NCBI RefSeq assembly: GCF_002845745.1 | Contig: NZ_PIUM01000008.1 | Coordinates: 62,001 to 126,000, forward strand | Direction of reading: 5' to 3' | Source of the DNA: Telmatospirillum siberiense | GTDB taxonomy: Bacteria > Pseudomonadota > Alphaproteobacteria > Rhodospirillales > Magnetospirillaceae | Length of the DNA stretch: 64,000 nt | Shown here: in pieces, positions 24,828 to 33,535 of the stretch | Layout of the letters: every line of letters starts with the position of its first letter | Numbering within the stretch: the stretch's first letter is position 1 | Position numbers and translations under genes: made by a program | The notes under the pieces: model-generated | What the model saw: the letters and a program-made list of their open reading frames with translations, nothing else | What the model was told of the DNA's origin: nothing | Database searches by the model: none

Positions 24828-24907
24828 ATGCGTAAAATGCGCAAAAAGCCATTAGGAACAAGATAACTTCGTGCATATAGATATCATTTTTGCGCATATC
24901 ACGCAAA
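24828..24907. promoter_or_regulatory. Repeat-rich operator region upstream of four-carbon acid kinase
   Basis: TGCGCAAAAA at 24838-24847 is exactly mirrored by TTTTTGCGCA at 24887-24896. Within the left part ATGCG recurs nine bases apart (24828, 24837); within the right, TTTGCG (24889-24894) faces CGCAAA (24902-24907). The arrangement resembles a pair of repressor sites about 50 bases apart allowing looping. It lies 64-145 bases upstream of the kinase ATG. Confidence 0.45.
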
Positions 24908-25049
24908 TTTTATCGTCAGACCATTCCCCTCTTCGCTTCCCCTCCCATCGCCGCCGTCATGACCGGCAGGAGAGTTAGGCTTCGTCAAACAGCCCGATTC
25001 TGTTATGGTCCGAACGCCATCCCCGCCCGCCTGCCTTTTGGAGCCCGCG

Positions 25050-25439
25050 ATGACCTTTCTGCTCAACCTTGTCTGGCTGATTTTCGGCGGAGGCCTTTTG
25101 GCAGCTTTCGGCTGGGCAGTCTCCGCGCTCCTGATGGCGATCAGCATCATCGGCCTTCCCTGGACGCCGGCGGCGCTGCGAGTCGCCGACTATACACTGC
25201 TCCCCTTCGGCCGCAGGATCGAGACAGCTCCCACCCCGGTCAGCCTGGCCGGCAATATCATCTGGTTCATCCTGGCAGGTTGGTGGCTGGCGCTCGGACA
25301 TCTTCTCCTCGCCATCGGCTTGGCCGTAACGATCATCGGCATTCCGTTCGCCTGGGCGCATCTCAAACTGGCTTATATGACCCTGGCCCCGGTTGGAACG
25401 ACGGTGGTTTCCACCCCTCCCCGACGCCGGGCATTCTGA
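25050..25439 (+). CDS. YccF domain-containing inner-membrane protein
   Basis: A 129-residue protein with two copies of the YccF domain (LLNLVWLIFGGGLLAAFGW ... IGLPW and AGNIIWFILAGWWLALGHL ... IGIPFAWAHLKLA), each a pair of membrane segments followed by a Pro-containing turn. YccF-type proteins are small membrane proteins of unknown role. The ATG at 25050 has TGGAG nine bases upstream. It stands alone, divergent from the four-carbon acid kinase. Confidence 0.85.
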   Translation: MTFLLNLVWLIFGGGLLAAFGWAVSALLMAISIIGLPWTPAALRVADYTLLPFGRRIETAPTPVSLAGNIIWFILAGWWLALGHLLLAIGLAVTIIGIPFAWAHLKLAYMTLAPVGTTVVSTPPRRRAF

Positions 25440-25713
25440 CCCGCGGGGCATTTGCCCCCCCCAACTGACGAAATCGATCCATCCCCATCATCGCGCGTTG
25501 TCGTTAAGCCACCGTCCGCGCGCGGATCGCGCAATCGCGCCCGTTCCGCACACCCCGGCATGAGTAAACTAAATTTCAATATTAGTTAAAAAAATCTGAA
25601 GATTCACCGCCCGGTTTCATAGCATCGAACGTTACACCATCACGCCCGCTCTCGAGAGCGCGGACTCACCCTTTTTGCGATGGAAACGGGCCAGACCCGT
25701 CAAGGGGGTCAGA
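25440..25713. other. Intergenic region upstream of flagellin
   Basis: The 274 bases include an AT-rich patch with AACTAA (25567-25572) facing TTAGTT (25582-25587). I looked for a sigma-28 or sigma-54 promoter before the flagellin gene and saw no convincing match. No gene is visible. Confidence 0.4.
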
Positions 25714-26544
25714 ATGCCGGTGATTTCAACGAACAACGCGGCAAATTCCGCGCTGAACTACCTGAACAACAACTCCAACAAAGAAACCAATCTTCTCTCC
25801 CAATTGGCCAGCGGCTCCCGTATCGTCCAGGCATCCGACGATGCCGCCGGTCTCGCCATCGGTACCCAGCTGCAGGCCAGCGTCACCGTTTATAACCAGA
25901 ATGCGACCAACGTCGCCCAGGGCACGGCCATCCTGCAGTCGGCCGACGGCGCCCTGGCGCAGATCAGCAACGTCCTCCAGCGCATGATGGCGCTGGCCAC
26001 CGAGGCCGCGTCCGGCCAGGTCACCAACAGCCAGCGTTCCGAAGACATCAATACGGAATACACGCAGCTCAAGAGCGAAATCAGCAGCATCGTCAGCAGC
26101 ACCACCTATGCCGGCAAGACCCTGCTCTCCGGCTCCTTCCTCAGCAACGTGAAATTCCTCGTCGGCACCCTGTCGTCCAACTTCATCACCATTTCGGTAG
26201 CCACGGTTTCCGTCGCCGGCCTGCTGGGTTCTACCGGCTCGACGGTGAGCTCGGCGGCCACGGCGTTGCAGGCGATCAGCAAGATCAACTCGGCGATCAA
26301 TACGATCACCAAGGATCGCGCCAAGATCGGTGCCTATGAATCTCAGTTCTCTTTCAGCAGCCAGGTCATCGCCACCAACACGCAAAACATCACGGCGGCC
26401 GCCTCGGTGGTTCTCGACGCCGACGTTGCCTCGGTGAAGTCGCAGTTGTCGTCGATGGACGTGAAAACACAAGCCTCGGTCGCCGCCTTGACCCAGGCCT
26501 CGCAATTGCCGTCGGAACTCTTGAAGTTGATCCAAGCGGCATAA
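25714..26544 (+). CDS. Flagellin
   Basis: The filament subunit, 276 residues. The conserved N-terminal D0/D1 region is present (NNAANSALNYLNNNSNKETNLLSQLASGSRI broken over residues 6-36, then ASDDAAGLAIGTQL and ISNVLQRMMALATEAASG), as is the C-terminal D1/D0 region (INTITKDRAKIGAYESQF, then ASVAALTQASQLPSELLKLIQ). The variable centre is short, as in many Alphaproteobacteria. The ATG at 25714 follows AAGGGGG by 6 bases. No other flagellar filament or export genes are beside it, and it interrupts the sugar-acid cluster. Confidence 0.93.
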   Translation: MPVISTNNAANSALNYLNNNSNKETNLLSQLASGSRIVQASDDAAGLAIGTQLQASVTVYNQNATNVAQGTAILQSADGALAQISNVLQRMMALATEAASGQVTNSQRSEDINTEYTQLKSEISSIVSSTTYAGKTLLSGSFLSNVKFLVGTLSSNFITISVATVSVAGLLGSTGSTVSSAATALQAISKINSAINTITKDRAKIGAYESQFSFSSQVIATNTQNITAAASVVLDADVASVKSQLSSMDVKTQASVAALTQASQLPSELLKLIQAA

Positions 26545-26593
26545 GGGCCTGGAGCCCTCCGACCAGCCTCCCGAAACTGGAGGCAAAAAATTC

Positions 26594-26632
26594 CGCCGGT
26601 GGCGCTTGTCATCTAAAATGACAGGCGCCACC
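26594..26632. terminator. Long hairpin after flagellin
   Basis: CCGGTGGCGC-T-TGTCAT pairs with ATGACA-G-GCGCCACCGG around a CTAAA loop, starting about 50 bases after the flagellin stop. It lacks a T-run on the plus strand but is the obvious 3' structure for the flagellin mRNA. Confidence 0.6.
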
Positions 26633-26792
26633 GGCACCGGCCGGCCTGGCCCGAGCAGTTTCATCGCAGCGTATCCCGTTTCAGTGACAGCCGTCATATA
26701 CGTCCCCCGCCCGCTCTTCCAAGATCGCCCCAGCGGTCGGCTTCCCCAGTTGGATTTCCGGCCAGAGCCTCCTGACAAGAGCCGGTGTTCCG

Positions 26793-27350
26793 ATGCCCAA
26801 ATACCCGCATTTCATATGGCGTTTCGCCCTGTTCGCCCTTCTTGCCATCGCCTGCGCCCTGACCACACCGCGCACTGCGGCCGCCAGCCCGATCAATTGT
26901 GTGCAGTATGTCGAACACACCACCCAGATGGCCTTGCGGGGTAATGCCTGGCAATGGTGGGAAGGCGCCGCCGACCGCTACGCCCGCGGACGCCAGCCCT
27001 GGCCGAAAGCCGTTATGGTCTTCGCCAAAAGCGGCCGCCTGCGGTTCGGCCATCTGGCGGTGGTCACCCGCCAGATCGATCGCCGAACCGTTCTCGTCGA
27101 TCACGCCAACTGGTCTCCAGTGGGTGGCCGGCGCGGCTCCATCGAACATGGCGTTCGCATTGTCGACGTCTCGGCGGCCAACGACTGGAGTCAGGTTCGG
27201 GTATGGTACGGACCGTCCGCCGATGTCGGGCAGACGGTCTATGCGGTGCGGGGATTCGTCTATCCCTGGCGCGCGGCGCGTCTCGTCAAATCCTGGGAAA
27301 CCGACCCGCTCAGCAATCACATAGAACAGATCGACGCGCTAACACCATGA
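26793..27350 (+). CDS. Exported CHAP-domain cysteine hydrolase
   Basis: A 185-residue protein with a cleavable signal peptide (hydrophobic 12-25, cleavage near AAAS) and a CHAP (NlpC/P60-like) amidase or endopeptidase fold. The likely catalytic residues are Cys36 in NCVQYV and His87 in GHLAVV, followed by DHANW, the third-position polar residue. Such enzymes cleave peptidoglycan peptides or amides in the periplasm. It is flanked by flagellin and the sugar-acid cluster; no partner is visible. Confidence 0.85.
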   Translation: MPKYPHFIWRFALFALLAIACALTTPRTAAASPINCVQYVEHTTQMALRGNAWQWWEGAADRYARGRQPWPKAVMVFAKSGRLRFGHLAVVTRQIDRRTVLVDHANWSPVGGRRGSIEHGVRIVDVSAANDWSQVRVWYGPSADVGQTVYAVRGFVYPWRAARLVKSWETDPLSNHIEQIDALTP

Positions 27351-27413
27351 TCGGTGCTGGAAGCAAGCCGATCATGGCGTCAGTTCCGGATAATTTCCGA
27401 CCGAAAACTGCTA

Positions 27414-28379
27414 TCAGCCCCTGACGAAATACCGAGGATGAACCTCCTCGTTTCTCAGCAAGGCGAGCACATTGCGCACCGTCTGTAAGGAAACCTCGCG
27501 GCGAGCCTCCTCGGTCACGCCGCCGATGTGCGGCGAAACGATGACATTGGGAAGGTTCCACAAGGGATTGTCGGCGGCCGGCGGTTCCGGCGCGAAACTG
27601 TCCAACCCCGCCCCGGCGATAGTCCCGGCCTCCAAGGCCTTGACCAGCGCCGGTTCATCGACGACTTCACCGCGGGCGGTATTGATCAGAAACGAGCCCG
27701 GCTTCATCAGACCCAATTCCCGGGCACCAATCAGGTTCCGCGTCTGCTCGGTCAAGGGACAATGCAGACTGACAACATCGCAGTCGGCCAAAAGAGTTTC
27801 CAATTCGGCGATGCGCGGCAGATCCGGAGCAAACGCATCGTCGGGGGCAAACGGGTCATAGGCGACGACGCTCATACCGATGGCCCGCACCATGCCGGCC
27901 AAAGCCCGGCCGATCATGCCCAGCCCCACCAAGCCAAGCTTGCGTCCACGCAACTCATGTCCCTGATAGGACTTTTTCTCCCAACCGCCGCCACGCACGA
28001 ATGCGTCCTGACGTCGCAGGTCCTTGATCAGGGCCAGCATCAAGGCCAGCGCATGCTCGGCGACCGAATGGGCATTGCAGCCGGTCGCGGCGAGAACCGG
28101 CAAGCCGAGGCGTTTGGCGGCCGCCACATCGATATCGTTGGTCCCGGCGCCATGCTTGGCGATCACCTTGAGCCGCGGCGAGGCTTTCATGATCGCTTCG
28201 TCCACCCGGTCGATCAGACGGACGATGACGGCATCCGCCTGATGGCGGGCCAACAATGCGATCACCTCGTCCTTTTTCGGATAGGGTCCGGTCGCAATGG
28301 AGGTGACACCGGCCGAACGCATCATCTCCTCGCCTTCCTGGGCGACGGGTCCGCCCAGGCTCACCACAGTGAACGTCAT
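27414..28379 (-). CDS. D-isomer-specific 2-hydroxyacid dehydrogenase (SerA-like)
   Basis: A 321-residue NAD-dependent oxidoreductase. The Rossmann motif GLGMIG is at 152-157, and the active-site set is the arginine in NTARGEVVD, the glutamate in DSFAPEPP and the histidine in SPHIGG. The N-terminal segment KHGAGTNDIDVAAAKRLG is typical of the phosphoglycerate dehydrogenase branch. It is the last gene of the MFS-lyase-iron ADH block and probably oxidises or reduces a hydroxyacid intermediate of that pathway; serine biosynthesis is less likely in this context. Confidence 0.87.
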   Translation of the reverse strand: MTFTVVSLGGPVAQEGEEMMRSAGVTSIATGPYPKKDEVIALLARHQADAVIVRLIDRVDEAIMKASPRLKVIAKHGAGTNDIDVAAAKRLGLPVLAATGCNAHSVAEHALALMLALIKDLRRQDAFVRGGGWEKKSYQGHELRGRKLGLVGLGMIGRALAGMVRAIGMSVVAYDPFAPDDAFAPDLPRIAELETLLADCDVVSLHCPLTEQTRNLIGARELGLMKPGSFLINTARGEVVDEPALVKALEAGTIAGAGLDSFAPEPPAADNPLWNLPNVIVSPHIGGVTEEARREVSLQTVRNVLALLRNEEVHPRYFVRG

Positions 28380-28424
28380 TGTACTCTCCTAAAAAGCGAT
28401 CTTTTCGGACGTGGCGGCATCGGC

Positions 28425-29711
28425 CTATTTCCTGCTCTCGATGGGCTCGACCTTGGTCAGCAGGAAAGCGTAATTGACGATTCCCAGCACCCCGAGCCCC
28501 GCCGAAAACATCAAGGCGGCCGTGAAGGATCCGGTCTTGGCGACAATGAAGCCGGTAACGATGGGCCCCACGACTCCGCCGAAATTCGAAACCATGTTTT
28601 GCAAGCCGGCCACCGTCGAAGCCATGTTGCGCGGGGCCACATCTCCCGGCAGCGCCCACACCTGAGAGGCGGCGATGGTGGTGCCCGCCTTGGCGACGCA
28701 CAGCAGCGCGACCGTGAAAATCACGGAATGGGCGAAAGGGGCCAATCCGATGCATAAGGCCATCGTCAGGCCGCCCACCAGGAACAGCTTACGGGTCGCG
28801 GTCAGGGAAAGAAGCTTGCTATGAACGACGCGATCGGAAAGCCAGCCGGCGAGAATTTCGAAAACCAATCCCGACAGCAAAGGTAGCGAAGCGACAAAGC
28901 CCATGGTCAAAAGCCCCATGCCATGTTCTTTGACGAGATAGGTGGGAAGCCAAGTGATAAAGAAATACGAGATATAATTGATCGTAAAGAAGCCGAGACA
29001 CATCGCCCATATGTTACGATAGCGAAGAAGCTCGTACCATTTCATGGGGATGGTCTTGTCCGTTCCATGGTGACGGATCTGCCCACTTCTAATGTAATCA
29101 ACCTCTTCTTTATTAATGTATTTATGGGTCTCCGGGGTTTCCGAAAAGAACCACCACCAGACAACGCTCCAAATCAACCCCACCACACCGATTGCGACGA
29201 AGGTCAGCCGCCAATCGAGAAGGGAAATCAACCAGACGATGAGCGGCATGGCCACGGCGCCGCCGAATTTCGAGGCGCTGTCGAACAGTCCGGAGATCGT
29301 CGCCCGCTCCCTGTCGGGAAACCATTTCGAAGCGATCCCGGCATTGCTGGGATAAGCCCCGGCCTCGCCGACGCCGAGCGCGACGCGAAGACCGAAAAGC
29401 GAAAGAAATCCAGTGGCAAGGCCAGTTGCCGAGGTCGCCAGAGACCACCAGGCGACGGCGCCGCCCAGACCGAACTTCTGGCCGAATCTGTCGGAAAACC
29501 ATCCTGCCGGGATCTGCAACATGGCATATGACCAGAAGAATGCCGACATGACCAAACCCATCATGTCGATGGGAATGTCCAAATCCTTGATGAGACGGGG
29601 CGCCGCAGCGGAAAGAACCGTGCGGTCAACGTAATTGATGGCGATGGCCAGCCACATCAGGGCCGCCACCCACCACCGGATGTTGGTCATTTTCGTCGAA
29701 GCAGTCGCCAT
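28425..29711 (-). CDS. MFS transporter, anion:cation symporter (ACS) family
   Basis: A 428-residue, 12-segment permease. Family marks are NYVDRTVLSAAAPRL in the first helix, PAGWFSDRFGQKFGLG (MFS loop motif), GVGEAGAYPSNAGIASKWF and GDVAPRNMASTVAG. ACS members such as GudP, ExuT and DgoT import sugar acids with protons. Its position between a hydroxyacid dehydrogenase and a DapA-type lyase supports uptake of the sugar acid that the cluster degrades. The ATG at 29711 gives a short leader; a start eight codons later is also possible. Confidence 0.9.
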   Translation of the reverse strand: MATASTKMTNIRWWVAALMWLAIAINYVDRTVLSAAAPRLIKDLDIPIDMMGLVMSAFFWSYAMLQIPAGWFSDRFGQKFGLGGAVAWWSLATSATGLATGFLSLFGLRVALGVGEAGAYPSNAGIASKWFPDRERATISGLFDSASKFGGAVAMPLIVWLISLLDWRLTFVAIGVVGLIWSVVWWWFFSETPETHKYINKEEVDYIRSGQIRHHGTDKTIPMKWYELLRYRNIWAMCLGFFTINYISYFFITWLPTYLVKEHGMGLLTMGFVASLPLLSGLVFEILAGWLSDRVVHSKLLSLTATRKLFLVGGLTMALCIGLAPFAHSVIFTVALLCVAKAGTTIAASQVWALPGDVAPRNMASTVAGLQNMVSNFGGVVGPIVTGFIVAKTGSFTAALMFSAGLGVLGIVNYAFLLTKVEPIESRK

Positions 29712-29841
29712 GTTTTCCTCCCGCTTTTCTTGGTTCCGGCCTTGGCGGCTTGATATGCGAATTTGCGGATGCTGGCGGTCCGATCCCGACGCTTGCCTCC
29801 CAAGCGTCGGGTGAATCGGCCCGCCAACTCATTGATCCGCT

Positions 29842-30732
29842 TTAGCTGGCGGCTTCGACGTACCGCTTGGAAATTTCGGCGATCTTGCGGTCGACCTCCT
29901 CGGCAATCAGTACCGGAGCGCGGCTCCAGCCGACATCGGGCATGGCGTGGCACAAAGCGCGCTTGACCATCGCCGGCGGGAAACCCAGGGCATAGAGTTC
30001 CTTGCGCAGCGCGCTGAAACGGGTCTGATGGGCTTCCGCCGCCGTCAGATCGCCGCGAACGAAGGCGGAATGGATGCCGTTGACCGTCACCGGGCAGACG
30101 TTTCCGAGGCCTGAAATGCACCCCGCCGCCCCATTGCGCAAGCCGTGCAGGATGAGAGAATCAGGCCCCACCAGGACGTCGAAATCCGAACGATCGCGGG
30201 CGATTTCCAGGAAGGCGTCGAGGCTTTCCTGCGATCCCGCGCTGTCCTTGATGCCGATGATATTGGGATGATCCGCCAGCACGCGGGCCGTGGCGGGCTC
30301 CAGCGTGTTTCCGGTCCGGGCCGGGATGTTGTAGAGATAGACCGGCACGCTCAGCGCGTCGGCGACCTTCCGGTAATGATCGATCAGTTCGGCCTGCGAG
30401 CAGGCGATGAAGGACGGCGTGATCGCCGATACGGCCTTGACCCCCAGGCGGGCGATCACCTTGCCGAGAGCGATGGTCTGGCTGGTGGAGATTTCACCGA
30501 TATGGCCCAGCACCGGGACCTTCCCTTGAGCCGCCTCGACACAGGTTTCGGCGACACGAACCTTTTCCTCGAACGACAGTGCATAGAATTCACCGTTGGT
30601 GCCGGCGAAAAACACACCGTTGCCGGCCGCGGCCTGACGGTTCACCTGACGGCGCAAAGCCGTGGTATCGACACGCTCCTCCTTGTCGAAAGGAGTGACG
30701 ATGGCAATGAAGGGGCCTGTAATCTTGGTCAT
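29842..30732 (-). CDS. DapA/NanA-superfamily class I lyase or dehydratase
   Basis: A 296-residue TIM-barrel protein of the dihydrodipicolinate synthase family. The Schiff-base lysine is Lys162 in GIKDSAGS and the tyrosine is Tyr134 in YLYNIPARTG; the carboxylate-binding loop is GTNGEF (44-49). In catabolic clusters these enzymes cleave or dehydrate 2-keto-3-deoxy acids rather than make dihydrodipicolinate. Placement between a sugar-acid transporter and an iron alcohol dehydrogenase under a FadR-type regulator suggests such a 2-keto acid aldolase or dehydratase. Confidence 0.88.
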   Translation of the reverse strand: MTKITGPFIAIVTPFDKEERVDTTALRRQVNRQAAAGNGVFFAGTNGEFYALSFEEKVRVAETCVEAAQGKVPVLGHIGEISTSQTIALGKVIARLGVKAVSAITPSFIACSQAELIDHYRKVADALSVPVYLYNIPARTGNTLEPATARVLADHPNIIGIKDSAGSQESLDAFLEIARDRSDFDVLVGPDSLILHGLRNGAAGCISGLGNVCPVTVNGIHSAFVRGDLTAAEAHQTRFSALRKELYALGFPPAMVKRALCHAMPDVGWSRAPVLIAEEVDRKIAEISKRYVEAAS

Positions 30733-30792
30733 TTTCTCACCATTCCGGGTTCTGGATTAAAGAGGCGTCGGCCATGTGGGCTGGTCGGCACA

Positions 30793-31929
30793 TCAAAGAG
30801 CGGCGCGATACATCGCGAGGATGTCGTCACGCCCAACATCGCGCGGATTATTGTCGAGCAGCCGGCGGATAGCGTGCGCCTCGTCGGCCATGGCAGGTAG
30901 ATCCTCGGCGGACACACCGAACGCCGACAGGTGCATTTCGCATCCCAGGCCGGCGCACCAACGGGAAGCGAAGTCGAACACGGCGGACGACTCTTTCGCG
31001 GCCGGCAATCCGAGAGCGGCCAGAACGGCGGCGGTCCGATCGGCAACGACGGGCGCATTGAAGGCCAGGACATGCGGAAAGATCAGCGCGTTGGCCGCGC
31101 CATGCGCCACATGATAACGGGTGCCCAAGGGATAAGCGACGGCATGGCCGGCGGCGGTGTTGACCGGACCCAGGCAAAAACCGCCATAAAGCGAGGCCAG
31201 CGACAAACCGGCCCGCGCCTCGCGGTCGCCACCGTCGGCGATGGCGCGGGGAAGCCAATGACCGACCAGCCGGATACCTTCAAGGGCAAAGAGATCGATG
31301 GCCGGATGGGCCTTCTTGTTGGTGAAGGCCTCGACGCAATGGGCCAAGGCGTCGACACCGGTGGCCGCGGTTACCGCGGGCGGCACGCTCAACGTCAGAT
31401 CGGGATCGACCACGGCGAGATCGGCCAGCATATGGACGCTCTGCACCGCCATCTTGTTCTGCGTCACCGGATCGGTAACCAGGGCGCGGGTTCCCGCTTC
31501 GCTGCCCGTCCCCGAGGTGGTCGGCACCTGAATGAGAACCGCCCGCCTGCCGGCCGTCACCTTTTCGGCCCCGACGACATCGGCGATCGTCTGACCGCTG
31601 CCCGGCAGAACGGCGGCCAGTTTGGCGAGATCCATGCTGCTGCCGCCACCGAAACCGACCACCACCTGGGCATCGGCGGTCTTCGCGGCGGCCAACGCCA
31701 TTTCCAGATTGGCGGCATCAGGCTCGGGCTGCACATCGGAGAACACGCTGACCATTCCGGGGAGATCCAAAAGATCGACCCGGCCGGCATTGAAGGCATC
31801 CGCCACCACCAGGACGCGGGAGAACCCCCGCTCGCGCACCCAGCGCCCGACCATGGAAACAGAACCCGAGCCGAATTCGATATGGCGAGGGCGAGTCAGG
31901 TCGATGGAACGGGTCAGAGCGCTCATCAT
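30793..31929 (-). CDS. Iron-containing (group III) alcohol dehydrogenase
   Basis: A 378-residue metal-dependent dehydrogenase. The nucleotide motif is VVGFGGGSSMDLAK; PTTSGTGSEA and the metal ligands in GVDALAHCVEAF (Asp, His), GHAVAYPLG (His) and YHVAHG (His) are intact. Group III enzymes include hydroxyacid-oxoacid and glycerol-type dehydrogenases and maleylacetate reductase; the exact substrate is not evident. It is the first gene of the minus-strand catabolic block and is divergent from the GntR regulator, so it is probably controlled directly by it. Confidence 0.9.
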   Translation of the reverse strand: MMSALTRSIDLTRPRHIEFGSGSVSMVGRWVRERGFSRVLVVADAFNAGRVDLLDLPGMVSVFSDVQPEPDAANLEMALAAAKTADAQVVVGFGGGSSMDLAKLAAVLPGSGQTIADVVGAEKVTAGRRAVLIQVPTTSGTGSEAGTRALVTDPVTQNKMAVQSVHMLADLAVVDPDLTLSVPPAVTAATGVDALAHCVEAFTNKKAHPAIDLFALEGIRLVGHWLPRAIADGGDREARAGLSLASLYGGFCLGPVNTAAGHAVAYPLGTRYHVAHGAANALIFPHVLAFNAPVVADRTAAVLAALGLPAAKESSAVFDFASRWCAGLGCEMHLSAFGVSAEDLPAMADEAHAIRRLLDNNPRDVGRDDILAMYRAAL

Positions 31930-32023
31930 GTTGTCACTTTTCTGTCAGACGGTGGGGCGAGCCGGGAAACGCATCCCTTGCGGGTTTTTAAGACAAACCG
32001 ATTGGAGCGGAAAAGCGGCAACC

Positions 32024-32143
32024 TGTCAACATGTTGTAATGTTGTAATGCAGCATTGGAAATGGCCCAAACAGGCGATCCCTCGACGGCACGTTCAAGCG
32101 ATTGCCCCGGATGCCGACTATTGCAAGTTGACAACATCACAAG
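32024..32143. promoter_or_regulatory. Putative GntR/FadR operators between iron ADH and regulator
   Basis: Two clusters of related sites: around 32024-32049 TGTCAACATGTTG followed by TTGTAATGTTGTAA-like repeats, and around 32126-32136 AGTTGACAACA, a short dyad with GTTG/CAAC arms. Both lie between the iron ADH start (31929, minus) and the regulator start (32193, plus), where an autoregulated FadR-type protein would bind. Confidence 0.45.
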
Positions 32144-32192
32144 CTCCGACCGTATGATGCCTCGTAATGGAATTGGTTCGGTGGTGAGGCGA

Positions 32193-32939
32193 ATGGTTGA
32201 CTCCATGGCGAATGAAATCGGCGCCGCGGAAAATAGTCAGGGATACAAAACCCCGCTCGTCCAAAGGGTCTATCAGCAGCTATGGACGAAGATCAGCGCG
32301 GGGGACTATGAGCTCGGACAGAAATTGCCGGGAGAACATGAACTGGCCTCGCAATTTCTCGTTTCACGCCCCATCGTGCGCGAAGCGCTCGGTCGCCTGA
32401 GAGAGGAAGGCCTGATCTATTCGCGGCGCGGGGCCGGCAGTTTCGTCAAGGTCCGCTCGCAGAACCGGCCTCTGGGCTTTGCCCCGGTCGAAACCATTGC
32501 CGATATTCAACGCTGTTACGAGTTCCGCCTGACGATCGAGCCGGATCATGCCTATTGCGCCGCCCTGCGCCGTAACCAGGCGGCGCTCGACGCCATCGCC
32601 GTGGCGCTTGACCTGCTGCACGACGCGACCGAGGCCCATCGCCACCGGGAAGATGCGGACTTCGCCTTCCATTTCGCCATCGCCGAAGCGACGAACAATC
32701 ATTATTACGTCTCGTCCATGCAGGCGCTGAAAGACCACATCTCGGTCGGCATGAAATTTCACGGCGTCTCGCTGATGGGGCCGCAATCGGGCCTGGCCGG
32801 CGTTTTCAGCGAGCATCAGGCCATCTTCGAAGCCATTCGCGATCGAGACGCGGAAAAGGCGAAGACCGAGATGCGCGACCATCTGGCAGGCTCTCGGGAA
32901 CGCGTGTTCGAAGGCAAGGAACTGGATCTGTCGCTGTAA
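32193..32939 (+). CDS. GntR-family regulator, FadR subfamily
   Basis: A 248-residue repressor with an N-terminal winged helix (VQRVYQQLWTKISAGDYELG, KLPGEHELASQFLVSRPIVREALGRLREEGLIYSRRGAGSFV split here) and a C-terminal all-helical FCD ligand domain (CYEFRLTIEPDHAY, DADFAFHFAIAEATNNHYY-like ADFAFHFAIAEAT, GVFSEHQAIFEAI). FCD proteins bind small carboxylic acids, often the substrate or an intermediate of the adjacent pathway. The ATG at 32193 has GAGG close upstream; the frame is open to 32055 without homology. It probably represses the divergent iron ADH block. Confidence 0.9.
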   Translation: MVDSMANEIGAAENSQGYKTPLVQRVYQQLWTKISAGDYELGQKLPGEHELASQFLVSRPIVREALGRLREEGLIYSRRGAGSFVKVRSQNRPLGFAPVETIADIQRCYEFRLTIEPDHAYCAALRRNQAALDAIAVALDLLHDATEAHRHREDADFAFHFAIAEATNNHYYVSSMQALKDHISVGMKFHGVSLMGPQSGLAGVFSEHQAIFEAIRDRDAEKAKTEMRDHLAGSRERVFEGKELDLSL

Positions 32940-32973
32940 CGCCCCCGTCGGAAGGACGGCGCGCTTCAAGTCC

Positions 32974-33405
32974 TCACGACCGAAAGGACAGGTTGAGACG
33001 CAGAGTCAGCGGTTGGCGCATCTCGGGAGGTGGCGGCTCGCTCAAGGGCTTTTGCGTCAGCAACTGACGAAGATCGGCATCGGCCCGGGCATCGCCAAGC
33101 GATGGAAAGTCGACATGCCCCACCTGTCCGTCAGCGTTGATCCACACCTTGACCTGCAACGGGGGTTGTGGAACAGCCTGCTGACCGACCGCACGGTCTT
33201 CGAGAAACTTGTGGAAGCGATAGGCCACGTCGTCGTCGGCCATCAACCAGACCTGAAATTGCCGTCCCACCAGGCCGGCATAGCTGCTCCAGCTTTGCGG
33301 AACGGCACCGTTCGGCGACTGCGCCGCCACCGGGCCGGCCAGACAAAGAACCCCCGACAGAGCGGCCGTCAACAGATGAAGGACCGCACGACCACCTGCC
33401 CTCAT
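32974..33405 (-). CDS. Exported TonB-C-like small protein
   Basis: A 143-residue protein with a signal peptide (MRAGGRAVLHLLTAALSGVL, cleavage near VAAQS). The mature part ends with a TonB C-terminal-like pattern: VKVWINADGQVGHVDFPS then a helix and PLTLRLNLSF. It lacks the N-terminal membrane anchor and Pro-rich spacer of a true TonB, so it is a stand-alone periplasmic domain of unknown role. The start at 33405 is chosen because it gives a clean signal peptide. It lies downstream of an exported trypsin-like protease on the same strand, possibly co-transcribed. Confidence 0.65.
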   Translation of the reverse strand: MRAGGRAVLHLLTAALSGVLCLAGPVAAQSPNGAVPQSWSSYAGLVGRQFQVWLMADDDVAYRFHKFLEDRAVGQQAVPQPPLQVKVWINADGQVGHVDFPSLGDARADADLRQLLTQKPLSEPPPPEMRQPLTLRLNLSFRS

Positions 33406-33535
33406 CCCCGCCCCCGTTTTTTCCATCTGCAAACAGCGACATTTTTCGGCGATGCCGTTGCCGACGCCAGTGAAGGATCGGTGACAGCGACGGCGAAGGC
33501 CAGCATGGCCCCACCACTTTCCGGAAAAGAGCTGT

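Noticed and set aside
25440-25713. Sigma-28 or sigma-54 promoter for flagellin
   Set aside because: No TGGCA/TGC pair or TAAA...GCCGATAA-type pair at correct spacing was found by eye.
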